DNA from: Streptomyces sp. YIM 98790 | GTDB taxonomy: Bacteria; Actinomycetota; Actinomycetes; Streptomycetales; Streptomycetaceae | Assembly (NCBI RefSeq): GCF_011421595.1 | Contig: NZ_WTLH01000016.1 | Coordinates: forward strand, 1 to 54,773 | Length of the DNA stretch: 54,773 bases | Direction of reading: 5' to 3' | Part shown: piece after piece, positions 34,313 through 43,126 of the stretch | Position numbering within the stretch: position 1 is the stretch's first letter | How the letters are laid out: the number at the start of each line of letters is the position of its first letter | Made by a program: the position numbers and the translations under genes | Notes under the pieces: generated by a model | The model's input: only the letters and a program-made list of their open reading frames with translations | What the model was told of the DNA's origin: nothing | Databases searched by the model: none

Positions 34313-34368
34313 GAAAACGCTTCCCTTGAGAGGAGGTCGGCGGCCTGTCCGGGTTCTCCGGCGGCCGG

Positions 34369-35232
34369 TCAGTCCTTGACGGCTCCGGCGACCACGCCGC
34401 CGGCCACGAACCGCTGGGCGACCACCAGCAGCACGGCGGCGGGCACGGAGGCCACCACCGCGGTCGCCATGATCGAGTTCCACTGGGTGGTGTTGTTGCC
34501 GATGTAGGCGTAGATGCCGAGGGTGACCGGGACGGCGTCCGCGTTGCGGCTGAGCGTGGAGGCGAAGATGAAGTCCGACCACGCCCACAGGAAGGCGAAC
34601 AGCGACACGGTGAGCAGCGCGTTGCGGCTGAGCGGCAGGATCACCGAGACGAAGGTGCGCCAGCGGCCCGCGCCGTCGATCCGGGCCGCCTGGAGGAGTT
34701 CCCCGGGCACCCCGGCCATGAAGGAGGTCAGCACCAGCACGCCGAACGGCACGGCGATGGTGGAGTCGGCCAGGATCAGGCCCCACACGGTGTTGAGCCA
34801 GCCCAGCCGCACGTAGACGGCGTAGAAGCCGATGGCCATCACCACGCTGGGGATCATCTGCACCACCAGCAGCAGGAAGCTCAGCGGTCCGGCGCCCCAG
34901 GGCCGGAGCTTGGCCAGGGCGAAGGCGGCCGGCGCGGAGACCGCCAGGGTCAGCGCCACGCACCCCAGGCCGATCCCCAGGCTGGTCGTCATGGCGGGGA
35001 GCTGGTCCCGCAGCACATTGCCGTAGCCCTCCAGGGTGGGGTCCCACGGGAACCACTGCGGCGGGTCGGCCCGCATGTCCTCGGTCCTGGTCAGCGAGAC
35101 GTTGACCATCCAGTAGACCGGGAACAGCATCAGGGCGGTGAGCAGCACGCCGAGCGCGGTCTGCCACCTGGTCCGGCGGCGCCGGGGCCGGGCCGCCGTC
35201 CGGATCGTGGCGCTTCGGCCGGCGGTGGTCAT
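34369..35232 (-). CDS. Sugar ABC transporter permease (MalG-like)
   Basis: 287 residues with six predicted membrane helices, starting TALGVLLTALMLFPVYWMVNVSL. The cytoplasmic EAA-type loop is ELLQAARIDGAGRWRTFVSVILPLSR, which contacts the ATPase. The family is CUT1 (carbohydrate) importers. The ATG overlaps the stop of the partner permease (ATGA). Confidence 0.93.
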   Translation of the reverse strand: MTTAGRSATIRTAARPRRRRTRWQTALGVLLTALMLFPVYWMVNVSLTRTEDMRADPPQWFPWDPTLEGYGNVLRDQLPAMTTSLGIGLGCVALTLAVSAPAAFALAKLRPWGAGPLSFLLLVVQMIPSVVMAIGFYAVYVRLGWLNTVWGLILADSTIAVPFGVLVLTSFMAGVPGELLQAARIDGAGRWRTFVSVILPLSRNALLTVSLFAFLWAWSDFIFASTLSRNADAVPVTLGIYAYIGNNTTQWNSIMATAVVASVPAAVLLVVAQRFVAGGVVAGAVKD

Positions 35233-36230
35233 GTCGTCCGCTCCTGTCGACGCTGGAGGTGGAGGTAGAGGAAGCCGAAGGCCAGGGCGATGAGCAGCAG
35301 CAGATTGCCGATGGCCGCGGCGGGCGAGAAGTCGGGCAGCCCGGTGCCGAACGCCTCCCGGTAGGACCACACGGCCAGGGTGGTGGAGGCCCCGCCGGGC
35401 CCGCCGGTGGTCATGATCCAGATGACGTCCACGACCTTGAGCGTGTAGACCAGCCCGAGCAGCAGGGTGATGCCGGACACCGGCCGCAGCAGCGGGAAGG
35501 TGATCCGCCAGAACTGCTGCCAGGCGTTCGCCCCGTCCAGGGCCGCGGCCTCGTACAGGTCCTCCGGGATGTTCTGCAGCCCGGAGTAGAGGATCACCAG
35601 GTTGAACGGGATGCCCAGCCAGATGTTGGCGGTGATGACCGAGACCAGCGCCCAGTCCGGGTCGGTCAGCCAGTTGACCTGCCCGATGCCGAACGCCTGC
35701 AGCGCCGCGTTGACGATGCCGTTGTCGCTGTTCAGCATCCAGGCCCAGACGGAGCCGGAGACGATCAGCGGCAGCAGCCACGGCACCAGGAACATCGCCC
35801 GCAGCAGCCCGGAGAGCCGGAAGTTGTTGCGGAAGAAGACGGCCAGGGCCAGGCCGATGGCGTACTGCGCGGCGATCGAGACGAAGGTGAACAGGAAGGT
35901 GTTGCGCAGCGCCGCACCGAAGCCGCGGTCCGTGAGGACGTCCCGGTAGTTCTCCAGCCCGGTGAACTCGGCCCCGCCCTGCACGAAGGAGCGCACGGTG
36001 TAGTCGTGCACGCTGAGGTCGATGTTCCGGTACAGCGGATAGGCGTAGCAGACCAGCAGGTAGACGATGAGCGGGGCGAGGAAGCCGAGCGCCGCCCACT
36101 GGGTGGAACGCACCCGGACGCGGGCCCGGGGGCGGCGGCGGGGGGCGGGGGCCGGCGTGCCGGCCCCCGCCCCGCGCGTCCGCCGGGTCCCCGGCGCGGG
36201 CCCCGGGGAGAGCTTGGTGGACACAGGCAT
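35229..36230 (-). CDS. Sugar ABC transporter permease (MalF-like)
   Basis: 333 residues with a basic Pro-rich cytoplasmic N-tail (RRRPRARVRVRS), then about six helices. The EAA loop is DLYEAAALDGANAWQQFWRITFPLLR. A CUT1 partner of the next permease. GAGGAG lies upstream of ATG 36230, 23 bp after the binding-protein gene. Confidence 0.93.
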   Translation of the reverse strand: MPVSTKLSPGPAPGTRRTRGAGAGTPAPAPRRRPRARVRVRSTQWAALGFLAPLIVYLLVCYAYPLYRNIDLSVHDYTVRSFVQGGAEFTGLENYRDVLTDRGFGAALRNTFLFTFVSIAAQYAIGLALAVFFRNNFRLSGLLRAMFLVPWLLPLIVSGSVWAWMLNSDNGIVNAALQAFGIGQVNWLTDPDWALVSVITANIWLGIPFNLVILYSGLQNIPEDLYEAAALDGANAWQQFWRITFPLLRPVSGITLLLGLVYTLKVVDVIWIMTTGGPGGASTTLAVWSYREAFGTGLPDFSPAAAIGNLLLLIALAFGFLYLHLQRRQERTT

Positions 36231-36253
36231 GGGGAGTCGCTCCTCGGCCGGCC

Positions 36254-37549
36254 TCAGCCGAGCTCGTCCTCGGCCGTGGCCTGCGCCTCGGCGAGGGCGT
36301 CGGCCGGTCCGGCCGCGCCGCTGAGGGCCTTCTGCACGGCGGTCCACAGCGCCTCGGAGATGACGGGGTAGTCGGTGCCCAGGTTGTCGCTGGTGCGGCC
36401 GCGGGCCACGCGCACCGCGTCCACCCACGGCTGCAGGTCCGGGTTGTCCGCCAGGAGCTGCTGCTGGCCCTGGGCGGTCGGCGGGATGTAGTACGCGAAG
36501 GCGGTGGCGGTCTCGACCATGCCCTCGGGGGTGGTCATGCACTCCACGATCTGCTTGGTGACCTCGTAGCGGCCGGTGTCGCTCTGCACCGGGGCGGTGA
36601 TGAACTCGCCGCCGGTGGGCGCGGGGGCGGCGCCGCCCTCCTGCGCCGGGATGGGCAGCACGCCGGTGGCGAAGTCCGCCCCGGCGGCACTGTTGACCTG
36701 CCAGGTGCCGTTGACCGCGAAGCCGAAGTCGCCGGTGAGGAACTCCTCCCAGGTGGTGTTCTGGGAGTTGTTGATCACCGAGTTGGGGGCGTGGCCGTTC
36801 TCCAGCCAGCCGGTCCACAGCTCCAGGGCCTCGGCGGCGTCCGGGGAGGAGAGGTCCCGCAGGTCGGCCCCGGCGCCCCAGAACCAGGGCAGGAACTGGA
36901 AGGAGCCCTCCTCGGTGCCGATGGCGGCGAAGGTGATGCCCTTGTGCCCGGCGCCGGTGACCTGCTCCAGGGCCGCGGTGAGCGACTCCCAGTCGGTGAC
37001 CGCGGCGGGGTCCACCCCGGCCGCGTCCAGCACGTCCTGGTTGTAGTAGAGGGCGAGGGTGTTGGCGCCGATGGGTATGCCGTACGCCTGGCCGTCCAGC
37101 ACGCCGGCCGCCAGCAGGTTCTCGTCGATGCCGGAGGTGTCCAGGCCGAACTCCTCCATGGTGGTCAGCATGCCGGTCTCGGCCAGCGTGGAGACGGCCG
37201 GGTTGTCCAGCAGGATGATGTCGGGGGAGGTGCCCTCCTGGGCCGCCAGCAGCGCCTGGTTGGTCAGCGCGGTGGTGTCGTAGGCGGTGCGGTCGATGGT
37301 GACGCCCGCCTCGGTGCCGCACTTGTCCACGCGCCCCGCCCAGTCGGAGGAGTCGTCGTGCTGCGGGTAGGGGTCCCACCAGGTGTAGGTGCCCCCGCCC
37401 TGGGCGCCGTCACCGCTGCCGCCGCTGCCGCCGGAGGAGCCGCCGGAGCCGGAGGAGCAGGCGGCGGCGCCGGCCAGGGTGAGCAGGGCGGCGCCGAGCG
37501 CCAGGGTGGTGCGGGCGGGTCTGGCGGGACGTCCGGTGGTACGGGTCAT
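36254..37549 (-). CDS. Sugar ABC transporter substrate-binding lipoprotein
   Basis: 431 residues. A lipoprotein signal (RTTLALGAALLTLAGAAAC, Cys31) is followed by a Ser/Gly tether, then the family 1 extracellular solute-binding fold. NGTWQVNSAAGADFATGVLPIP and GGEFITAPVQSD are typical of CUT1 binding proteins. The ATG overlaps the LacI stop by 4 bp. No ATPase gene is in the operon; Streptomyces CUT1 importers usually share the MsiK ATPase encoded elsewhere. Confidence 0.92.
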   Translation of the reverse strand: MTRTTGRPARPARTTLALGAALLTLAGAAACSSGSGGSSGGSGGSGDGAQGGGTYTWWDPYPQHDDSSDWAGRVDKCGTEAGVTIDRTAYDTTALTNQALLAAQEGTSPDIILLDNPAVSTLAETGMLTTMEEFGLDTSGIDENLLAAGVLDGQAYGIPIGANTLALYYNQDVLDAAGVDPAAVTDWESLTAALEQVTGAGHKGITFAAIGTEEGSFQFLPWFWGAGADLRDLSSPDAAEALELWTGWLENGHAPNSVINNSQNTTWEEFLTGDFGFAVNGTWQVNSAAGADFATGVLPIPAQEGGAAPAPTGGEFITAPVQSDTGRYEVTKQIVECMTTPEGMVETATAFAYYIPPTAQGQQQLLADNPDLQPWVDAVRVARGRTSDNLGTDYPVISEALWTAVQKALSGAAGPADALAEAQATAEDELG

Positions 37550-38601
37550 GGGGTGTGCTCCTTGTGGTGACGGGTGGGTGCCGGGGACGGCGGCGGACCG
37601 CTGCTGCCCCGGTCGACGAGTTCGGGTGCCAGGAGCCGCACCACATGCGGCTCCCGGCGGGCCTCCGGCTCGGTGATCCGGCGCACCAGCTGCCGGACGG
37701 CCATCTCGCCGAGGCGGTCGGGCGCGCTCTCGATGGAGGAGAACGGCAGGGAGAAGGTGCGGGCGAACTCGTCGGAGTAGCGGCCGATGACCGACAGGTC
37801 CCGGGGCGCCGACAGTCCGCGCGCGTGCAGCACGGAGGGCAGGGCTGCCGCCGCTGCCTCGTTGTTGAGCAGCAGGCCGGTGGCGGCCGGGTGGGCGTCC
37901 AGCACGGCGTGCAGACAGCGTCCGGCGGCGGGCTGCCGCGACTCGCCGTAGACGGCGTGCAGCCGGATGCCGCGGGCCTCGGCCTGCTGCACCACGGCGT
38001 CCTGGAGCCGCCAGACGTAGGCGCCGCCGCGCTGCACCACGTGCTCGGGCTGCGACATCAGGATGAGTTCCCGGTGGCGCAGGGCGTGCATGTGGTCCAC
38101 CATCAGCCGGCCGGCCGCCTCGAAGTCGAGGTCGAAGACGTCCACCCCGGTGCAGTCGCCGGGCATGCCGACCAGGGCGCCGGGCCGGCCGGCCGATCGC
38201 AGGACGGGCAGGCGGGCGTCGTCCTGCGCGACGTTCAGCAGGACGACGCCGTCCACCATGCGGGAGTCGGTGATCCGGCGCAGGGCACGCGCCCCGTCCG
38301 CCTCGGTGACCAGCAGGGTGTCGTATCCCAGCGCGCGGGCGGTGTCGGAGACGCCCAGCATGTACTGCAGCATGGCGGGGGCGAACTCGTCCTCCAGGAA
38401 CTGGGCGAGCAGCCCGATCACCATGGTCTCCGAGGTGGCCAGCGCGCGGGCGCCGGCGTTGGGGGTGTAGCCCAGCTCCCGCACCGCCCGCTCCACGCGC
38501 TGCCGGACCTCGGCCGAGATGGACCGCTTGCCGGACAGGGCGTAGGACGCGGTGCTGCGGGAAACCCCGGCGGCGCGCGCGATGTCGCCGATCGTGACCA
38601 T
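37546..38601 (-). CDS. LacI-family transcriptional regulator
   Basis: 351 residues: HTH VTIGDIARAAGVSRSTASYALSG with hinge helix TPNAGARALATS, then a periplasmic-binding-like sensor domain. It lies inside the operon it probably controls, second after the GH39-like gene, with GGGAG before ATG 38601. The paired palindromes upstream of the operon are LacI-type and the obvious targets. The ligand would be an oligosaccharide imported by the adjacent transporter (inference). Confidence 0.92.
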   Translation of the reverse strand: MVTIGDIARAAGVSRSTASYALSGKRSISAEVRQRVERAVRELGYTPNAGARALATSETMVIGLLAQFLEDEFAPAMLQYMLGVSDTARALGYDTLLVTEADGARALRRITDSRMVDGVVLLNVAQDDARLPVLRSAGRPGALVGMPGDCTGVDVFDLDFEAAGRLMVDHMHALRHRELILMSQPEHVVQRGGAYVWRLQDAVVQQAEARGIRLHAVYGESRQPAAGRCLHAVLDAHPAATGLLLNNEAAAAALPSVLHARGLSAPRDLSVIGRYSDEFARTFSLPFSSIESAPDRLGEMAVRQLVRRITEPEARREPHVVRLLAPELVDRGSSGPPPSPAPTRHHKEHTP

Positions 38602-38639
38602 CGAACTCCCTTTCTCTCCTCTGCTCCCCGATCGCCGGG

Positions 38640-41600
38640 TCACGGCCGGGCGGCCGAGAACCGGGCGAGGGTGATCCTGTCGATCAGGGGCGCGGAAGAC
38701 GAGCGCAGCAGCACTCCGGGGAAGGTGTCCGAGGCGTAGCTGGTGCCGTCGAAGTTGGGCAGTTCCTCGGAGCGGAAGGTGAGGGTGTTCTCCCCCTGCT
38801 CCAGCGTCACGGGGACGGTGAGCTCCCAGAAGTTGTTCTCGTGGAACGAGTGCGGGAAGGTGACCCGGCTGGGCTCGGCGCCGTTGACCGAGAGGTCGGC
38901 GTGGCGCACCAGCGGGTCGGGGTTGTAGTGGGTGGCCTCGGACTGCTCGGGGTTGGCGTAGCGGATGCGCAGGGCGTGCAGGCCGGCCTGCTCGGCGGTG
39001 ACCCGGAAGGTGAGGGTGTTGCCGTTGCCGGGGTCGCCGCCCACGCCGGTGACCGCGGTGCCGCCGTCGGCGAGGGAGAGCGCGGCGGGGGCGGCGGTGC
39101 CGGCGAGTTCCGCGTCCTCGGCCTGGTAGGTCCGCGGGTCGAGTGCGCCGCTGGTGGGCCGGACGGTGATCCGGTCGACCAGGGTCTTTCCGGTCAGCCC
39201 GGTCAGGGTGACCTTGTTGATGCCGCCGGAGAGCGAGACCGCCGCCCGCGAGCTGCCGCCCTGCGCGTCCAGCACGTCGTGGCCGTTGACGGCGAGGCGG
39301 GCCTTGCCGCCGCCGAGGAGGCGGACGTCGAGGGTGGATTCGGCGTCGGCGGCGGAGTACACCCAGAAGGTGACGCCGTCGCCCCTGCCGAGGCGCGCGG
39401 CGCCGGAGCCGGAGGCCGGGCGGTTGCCGGGCAGGTCGTAGACCGGGCGGGCGCCGCCGGTCATGGCGGCCAGTTCGGCGTCGTGGACGGCGGTGTCCGC
39501 GCCGGGCGCGGGCAGCGTCAGCGTGATCCGGTCCACGATGGCGTCGCCCCGGGTGGCGCCGGTGCCGTCCAGGCTCTGCGCGGCGAGGGTGAGGGTGTGC
39601 TCGCCGGCGGTCAGCTCCACGGTGGTGTCGGTGTGGTCCCAGACCACCCACTTGTAGCCCAGCGGCAGGAACAGTTCCTGTTCGGCGCCGCCGTCCACGG
39701 TGAGGAAGACGTTGGTCGGTCCCTGCTCCTCGATCAGGCCGTAGGTGTTGAGGGAGTTGGCGAAGACGCTCAGGTCGTAGGTGCCGTCCCGGGGCACGTC
39801 GACGGTGAAGGACAGCCGCCCGTCGGAGCCGGTGCGCAGGCCGCCGACGTTGTATCCGCCGGAGGTGTAGAACTTGGACACGTCGGACGGGGAGCCCTCG
39901 GGGCCGTTGCGGCTGTAGCCGCCGCCGGTGTACTCGGCGTCCTCGGCCTCGTAGCTGCCCTGCCACAGGGCGGGGGCGGCGGAGGTCTCGGTGCCGGAGC
40001 CGGCCGGGGTGAGCACGATCTCGTAGGCGGAGGACTCCTCCAGTGCGGGCAGGGCGCCGTCCTCGCCGCCGAAGTCGAAGGCCACGGTGGCGTCCTCGCT
40101 CACCGGGAGGTCGGTCTCGGTGATCAGCCGGGGGCCGGGCGAGTCGCCGATCTGCCCGGTCCAGGGGATCTCCCGCACCCAGGCGTGCACGGCGGAGCCG
40201 AACAGCTCCCGCGGCACGTTGGCGAACCGGATGTGGCCCTTGCCGGAGGTGCCGCCGAACAGCGCGCGGGCCTGGGCCTTGTCCTCGTCGAGGGTGGCCA
40301 CGCCCTGCAGGGTGTAGTTCTGCCCGGGGAACGGCGGGGTGACCTCGACGGTGTGGCCGGTCATGGAGCCGTAGGCGTTGTACAGCCACCACTGGCCGTT
40401 GCCCCGGTTGGACTGGACGGCCGAGTCGGAGAGGTTGCCGTCGATGTTCCAGTAGGCGATGTCGGCGTCGACCTTGGACTCCTCGATGGCGGAGATCCAC
40501 TGGATCATCTGGCCGGGCACCGAGGTGTGGTAGTTGAAGGCGTACTCGTTGATGTTGACGGGCAGCTGCCTGCCCTCGTGCTCGGTGCCGGCGAACACCT
40601 CCTGCTCCCAGACGCGGTAGCGGGCGACGCTGGTGCGCACCTGCTCGGGGTGGCTGAGTTCGTGCCAGGTCATCACGTCCGGGACGGTGCCGGCCTGCAC
40701 GGTGTGCTCCAGGAAGCCCTTGACCTGGGCGTACAGCACGCTGGTGTTGGGGCCGGCGATCCGCGCGTCCGGCATCTTCCCCTTGATCAGCCGGTAGAAG
40801 TCGTCCCAGGTGGCGAAGTAGTCGGTGGGGTCCGACAGCCAGCTGACGCGGTTGTAGCTCCATTCGCCGGTGCCGAACATGTTGCCCTCGGGCTCGTTGA
40901 AGGGCACGAAGACGATGTTGTCCTGGTATTCCTCGGGAAGCTGGAGCACCTGGTCGACCTGCTTGGCGACCTTCTCCCGGTACGTGGCGACCTTCTCCTG
41001 CGGGGTGTCGCCCTCCCACTGGTAGGGGAAGCCCCGGTGGATGTCGGTCATGTAGATGTAGACGTCGCCGTCGGTGGAGTCGGCCAGCGGCTTCACCACT
41101 TCGAGGGCGTCGGCGCCGGGGTGCTGCGGCCCGTCCTGCGCCTTGGTGGAGACGGTGCGCAGGTTCATGCCCTCGATGAGGTTGTTGGTGGGCACGTCCT
41201 GCCCGTACAGGCCGTAGAGGGTGCCGGCGGCGCCGCCGTGGAAATCGCCGGTGGCGGTGGCCAGGTCGATGGTGAGCTCGCCCTCGCGGACCACGGTGAC
41301 CTCGGCGGTGACCTGCCGCCCGGCGGCGGTGCCGGAGACGGTGAAGGTGCCGGGCTCGGCGTAGTCGGCGGGATCGGCCGCGTCCCAGGTGACGGGAACG
41401 TCCCGGTCGTAGCCGTCGGAGAAGGCGGCGCGGACGGCGCCGGGCAGCGCGGGGGCGGTTCCGGTGGTGGTGCGGACCTCGAAGGCGGTCCGGGACAGTT
41501 CGGTCATCTCGGGGGTCTCCCCCACGGTCTGCGCGACCTGTTCGGCGGTCAGGGCGGTGTGGTAGACGGCGAAGTCGTCCACGGCCCCGTCGAACAGCGG

Positions 41601-42302
41601 GTCGGGGTAGAACGACTTGCCGAGATAGCCGGCGAAGGAGGTGGCGTCGTCCAGCAGGGCGGCGGCGCTCACCGAGGTGGCGGCGGAGGAGACCGCGACG
41701 CCGTCCAGATAGGTCGTCACCCGGCCGGCGCCGGTGTCGAGCGTGACGGTGAGGGTCCGCCACTGGCCGGCGGGCAGCGCGGCATACCCGGTGACCTGGG
41801 CCTCGCCGCCGGCGAAGGAGGAGGTGACGGCGGTGCGGAGCCGGCCGTCCCCGTTGTAGGGGGTGGTGAAGAGGTAGCGGCTGGTGTCCTTGCCCAGGGC
41901 GTAGATCCACTGCCAGGGTGCGGTGGTGCCGTCCCACTTCACCCGCGCCGAGACGGTCAGGTCGGTGGCGCCGGCCAGGGCCTGACGGGGCAGCCGGACA
42001 TGCGCGCCGCCCGAGTCGGGGCCGCCGCCGGGCAGGTCCAGGGCGGAGCCTTCGCCGGCGCCCTCGACCAGGGCGGCGGTGGAGCCGCCCACCAGGGTGC
42101 CGTCGAGGCCGTTGCCGGAGCTGTCGGTGATGGTTCCGGAGCCGAGGTCGTCGGTGTCGAAGGTGTAGTGCAGCACCGGGTCGGGCAGTTCCGCGGCCGC
42201 CGCCGTCACGGGCAGTCCCGCGGCCAGCAGGCCGGCGCCGAGTGCGGCCACGGCCCCGTTCCGCAGGCCGGGGCCCGCCCGTCTTATCCGAGATAGCACC
42301 AT
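38640..42302 (-). CDS. Secreted multidomain GH39-like glycoside hydrolase with LamG and carbohydrate-binding modules
   Basis: 1220 residues. Signal peptide (GAVAALGAGLLAAGLPVTAAAA), LamG domain (40-260), Ig-like Big_4 segment (about 265-340), then a clan GH-A TIM barrel. In the barrel Glu470 in FVPFNEPEGN fits the acid/base and Glu586 in VNINEYAFNY the nucleophile. Two or three beta-sandwich modules (CBM35/CBM6-like, YEAEDAEYTGGGY and TYQAEDAELAG) fill the C-terminus. The barrel motifs place it near GH39. Recently described GH39 members release arabinose-containing disaccharides from arabinogalactan or arabinan, which would suit the downstream GH127. It is the operon's first gene, with GGGAGC before ATG 42302. 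Confidence 0.8.
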   Translation of the reverse strand: MVLSRIRRAGPGLRNGAVAALGAGLLAAGLPVTAAAAELPDPVLHYTFDTDDLGSGTITDSSGNGLDGTLVGGSTAALVEGAGEGSALDLPGGGPDSGGAHVRLPRQALAGATDLTVSARVKWDGTTAPWQWIYALGKDTSRYLFTTPYNGDGRLRTAVTSSFAGGEAQVTGYAALPAGQWRTLTVTLDTGAGRVTTYLDGVAVSSAATSVSAAALLDDATSFAGYLGKSFYPDPLFDGAVDDFAVYHTALTAEQVAQTVGETPEMTELSRTAFEVRTTTGTAPALPGAVRAAFSDGYDRDVPVTWDAADPADYAEPGTFTVSGTAAGRQVTAEVTVVREGELTIDLATATGDFHGGAAGTLYGLYGQDVPTNNLIEGMNLRTVSTKAQDGPQHPGADALEVVKPLADSTDGDVYIYMTDIHRGFPYQWEGDTPQEKVATYREKVAKQVDQVLQLPEEYQDNIVFVPFNEPEGNMFGTGEWSYNRVSWLSDPTDYFATWDDFYRLIKGKMPDARIAGPNTSVLYAQVKGFLEHTVQAGTVPDVMTWHELSHPEQVRTSVARYRVWEQEVFAGTEHEGRQLPVNINEYAFNYHTSVPGQMIQWISAIEESKVDADIAYWNIDGNLSDSAVQSNRGNGQWWLYNAYGSMTGHTVEVTPPFPGQNYTLQGVATLDEDKAQARALFGGTSGKGHIRFANVPRELFGSAVHAWVREIPWTGQIGDSPGPRLITETDLPVSEDATVAFDFGGEDGALPALEESSAYEIVLTPAGSGTETSAAPALWQGSYEAEDAEYTGGGYSRNGPEGSPSDVSKFYTSGGYNVGGLRTGSDGRLSFTVDVPRDGTYDLSVFANSLNTYGLIEEQGPTNVFLTVDGGAEQELFLPLGYKWVVWDHTDTTVELTAGEHTLTLAAQSLDGTGATRGDAIVDRITLTLPAPGADTAVHDAELAAMTGGARPVYDLPGNRPASGSGAARLGRGDGVTFWVYSAADAESTLDVRLLGGGKARLAVNGHDVLDAQGGSSRAAVSLSGGINKVTLTGLTGKTLVDRITVRPTSGALDPRTYQAEDAELAGTAAPAALSLADGGTAVTGVGGDPGNGNTLTFRVTAEQAGLHALRIRYANPEQSEATHYNPDPLVRHADLSVNGAEPSRVTFPHSFHENNFWELTVPVTLEQGENTLTFRSEELPNFDGTSYASDTFPGVLLRSSSAPLIDRITLARFSAARP

Positions 42303-42333
42303 CTTTGCTGCTCCCTAGCTGGTCTCCCCGCGG

Positions 42334-42347
42334 TCGAATCGGTTCGA
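42334..42347. promoter_or_regulatory. LacI-type operator, proximal copy
   Basis: TCGAATCGGTTCGA is an imperfect 14-bp palindrome with a central CG step typical of LacI-family operators, 32 bp upstream of the GH39-like start. Confidence 0.75.
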
Positions 42348-42369
42348 CACCGCCTCTGCCACAGGCGGG

Positions 42370-42383
42370 TCGAACCGGTTCGA
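42370..42383. promoter_or_regulatory. LacI-type operator, distal copy
   Basis: TCGAACCGGTTCGA, a perfect 14-bp palindrome. Its centre is 36 bp from that of the proximal copy. The rest of the 338-bp region 42303-42640 shows no gene; it also holds the presumed leftward promoter and the start of the hydrogenase cluster. Confidence 0.8.
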
Positions 42384-42640
42384 ATGGCGGGCTGTTCGAC
42401 ATGGCGAACGGGGTACGGGATTTCGTGACGACGAGGATGGTGCCACCTGTGGCCGGAAGTCAACACCCGCGACACATGAAGGCAACGGGCAACGGAAGGC
42501 GGGCGCCCGCCCCGCGGCGCGGTCTCCCGCCGCCGGGCGCACCGGCCGTTGTGCCGGAGGGGTGAAATCGGCCCCCGGCCCGGCCGCCGCACCCCGCCGC
42601 GGCACCCGGCCGCAGCCGCCCCTGCCTAACGTGGCCGCCC

Positions 42641-43045
42641 ATGCACGAGCTGTCGATCGCCGCCGCCGTGGCCGAGCGGGCCGGGGAGGTGGCCCGCGCG
42701 CACGGGGCGGCCCGCGTCGAGGCGGTCCGGCTGCGCGTGGGCGAACTGTCCGGCGTGGTCCCCGACGCCCTGCGTTTCTCCTTCGGCCTGGTCACGGAGG
42801 ACACCGCGGCGGCCGGGGCGGAGCTGATCGTCGAGGAGGTCCCGGCACTCGCCCGGTGCGGCGGCTGCGGCGAACGGTTCGCCGTGGGCTGCCCGCCCCG
42901 CCTGGCGTGCCCGCACTGCGGGCGGGGCGCGGCGGACGTGCTGAGCGGGCGCGAACTGGAACTGACCGAGGTGCGCCTGGGCGACGAGGCGGACACCGGC
43001 CGTCACCCGGCTGCACCGACACAACGCGCGCAAACGGATAAATAG
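42641..43045 (+). CDS. hypA: Hydrogenase nickel-insertion protein HypA
   Basis: 134 residues. MHELSIA with nickel-binding His2, and a zinc site made of CGGCGERF and CPHCGRG. HypA hands nickel to the hydrogenase large subunit. It heads the rightward hydrogenase cluster; hypB, C, D, E and F are not in the window. TAACGT ends nine bases before the ATG and no ribosome site is seen, so a leaderless transcript is possible. The 20-residue tail is polar and extends past the usual family end. Confidence 0.93.
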   Translation: MHELSIAAAVAERAGEVARAHGAARVEAVRLRVGELSGVVPDALRFSFGLVTEDTAAAGAELIVEEVPALARCGGCGERFAVGCPPRLACPHCGRGAADVLSGRELELTEVRLGDEADTGRHPAAPTQRAQTDK

Positions 43046-43126
43046 GGCAAACGTTAAGGAGCGCGGAGAACAGTAGAGACGAGGGCCGGGCCGTACCGGG
43101 CAGCGGCGACGGAAGGCGGAGACGCG

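Noticed and set aside
42605..42632. Consensus promoter for hypA
   Set aside because: TAACGT at 42627-42632 is well placed for a leaderless start but no -35 is seen, so it is only mentioned under hypA.
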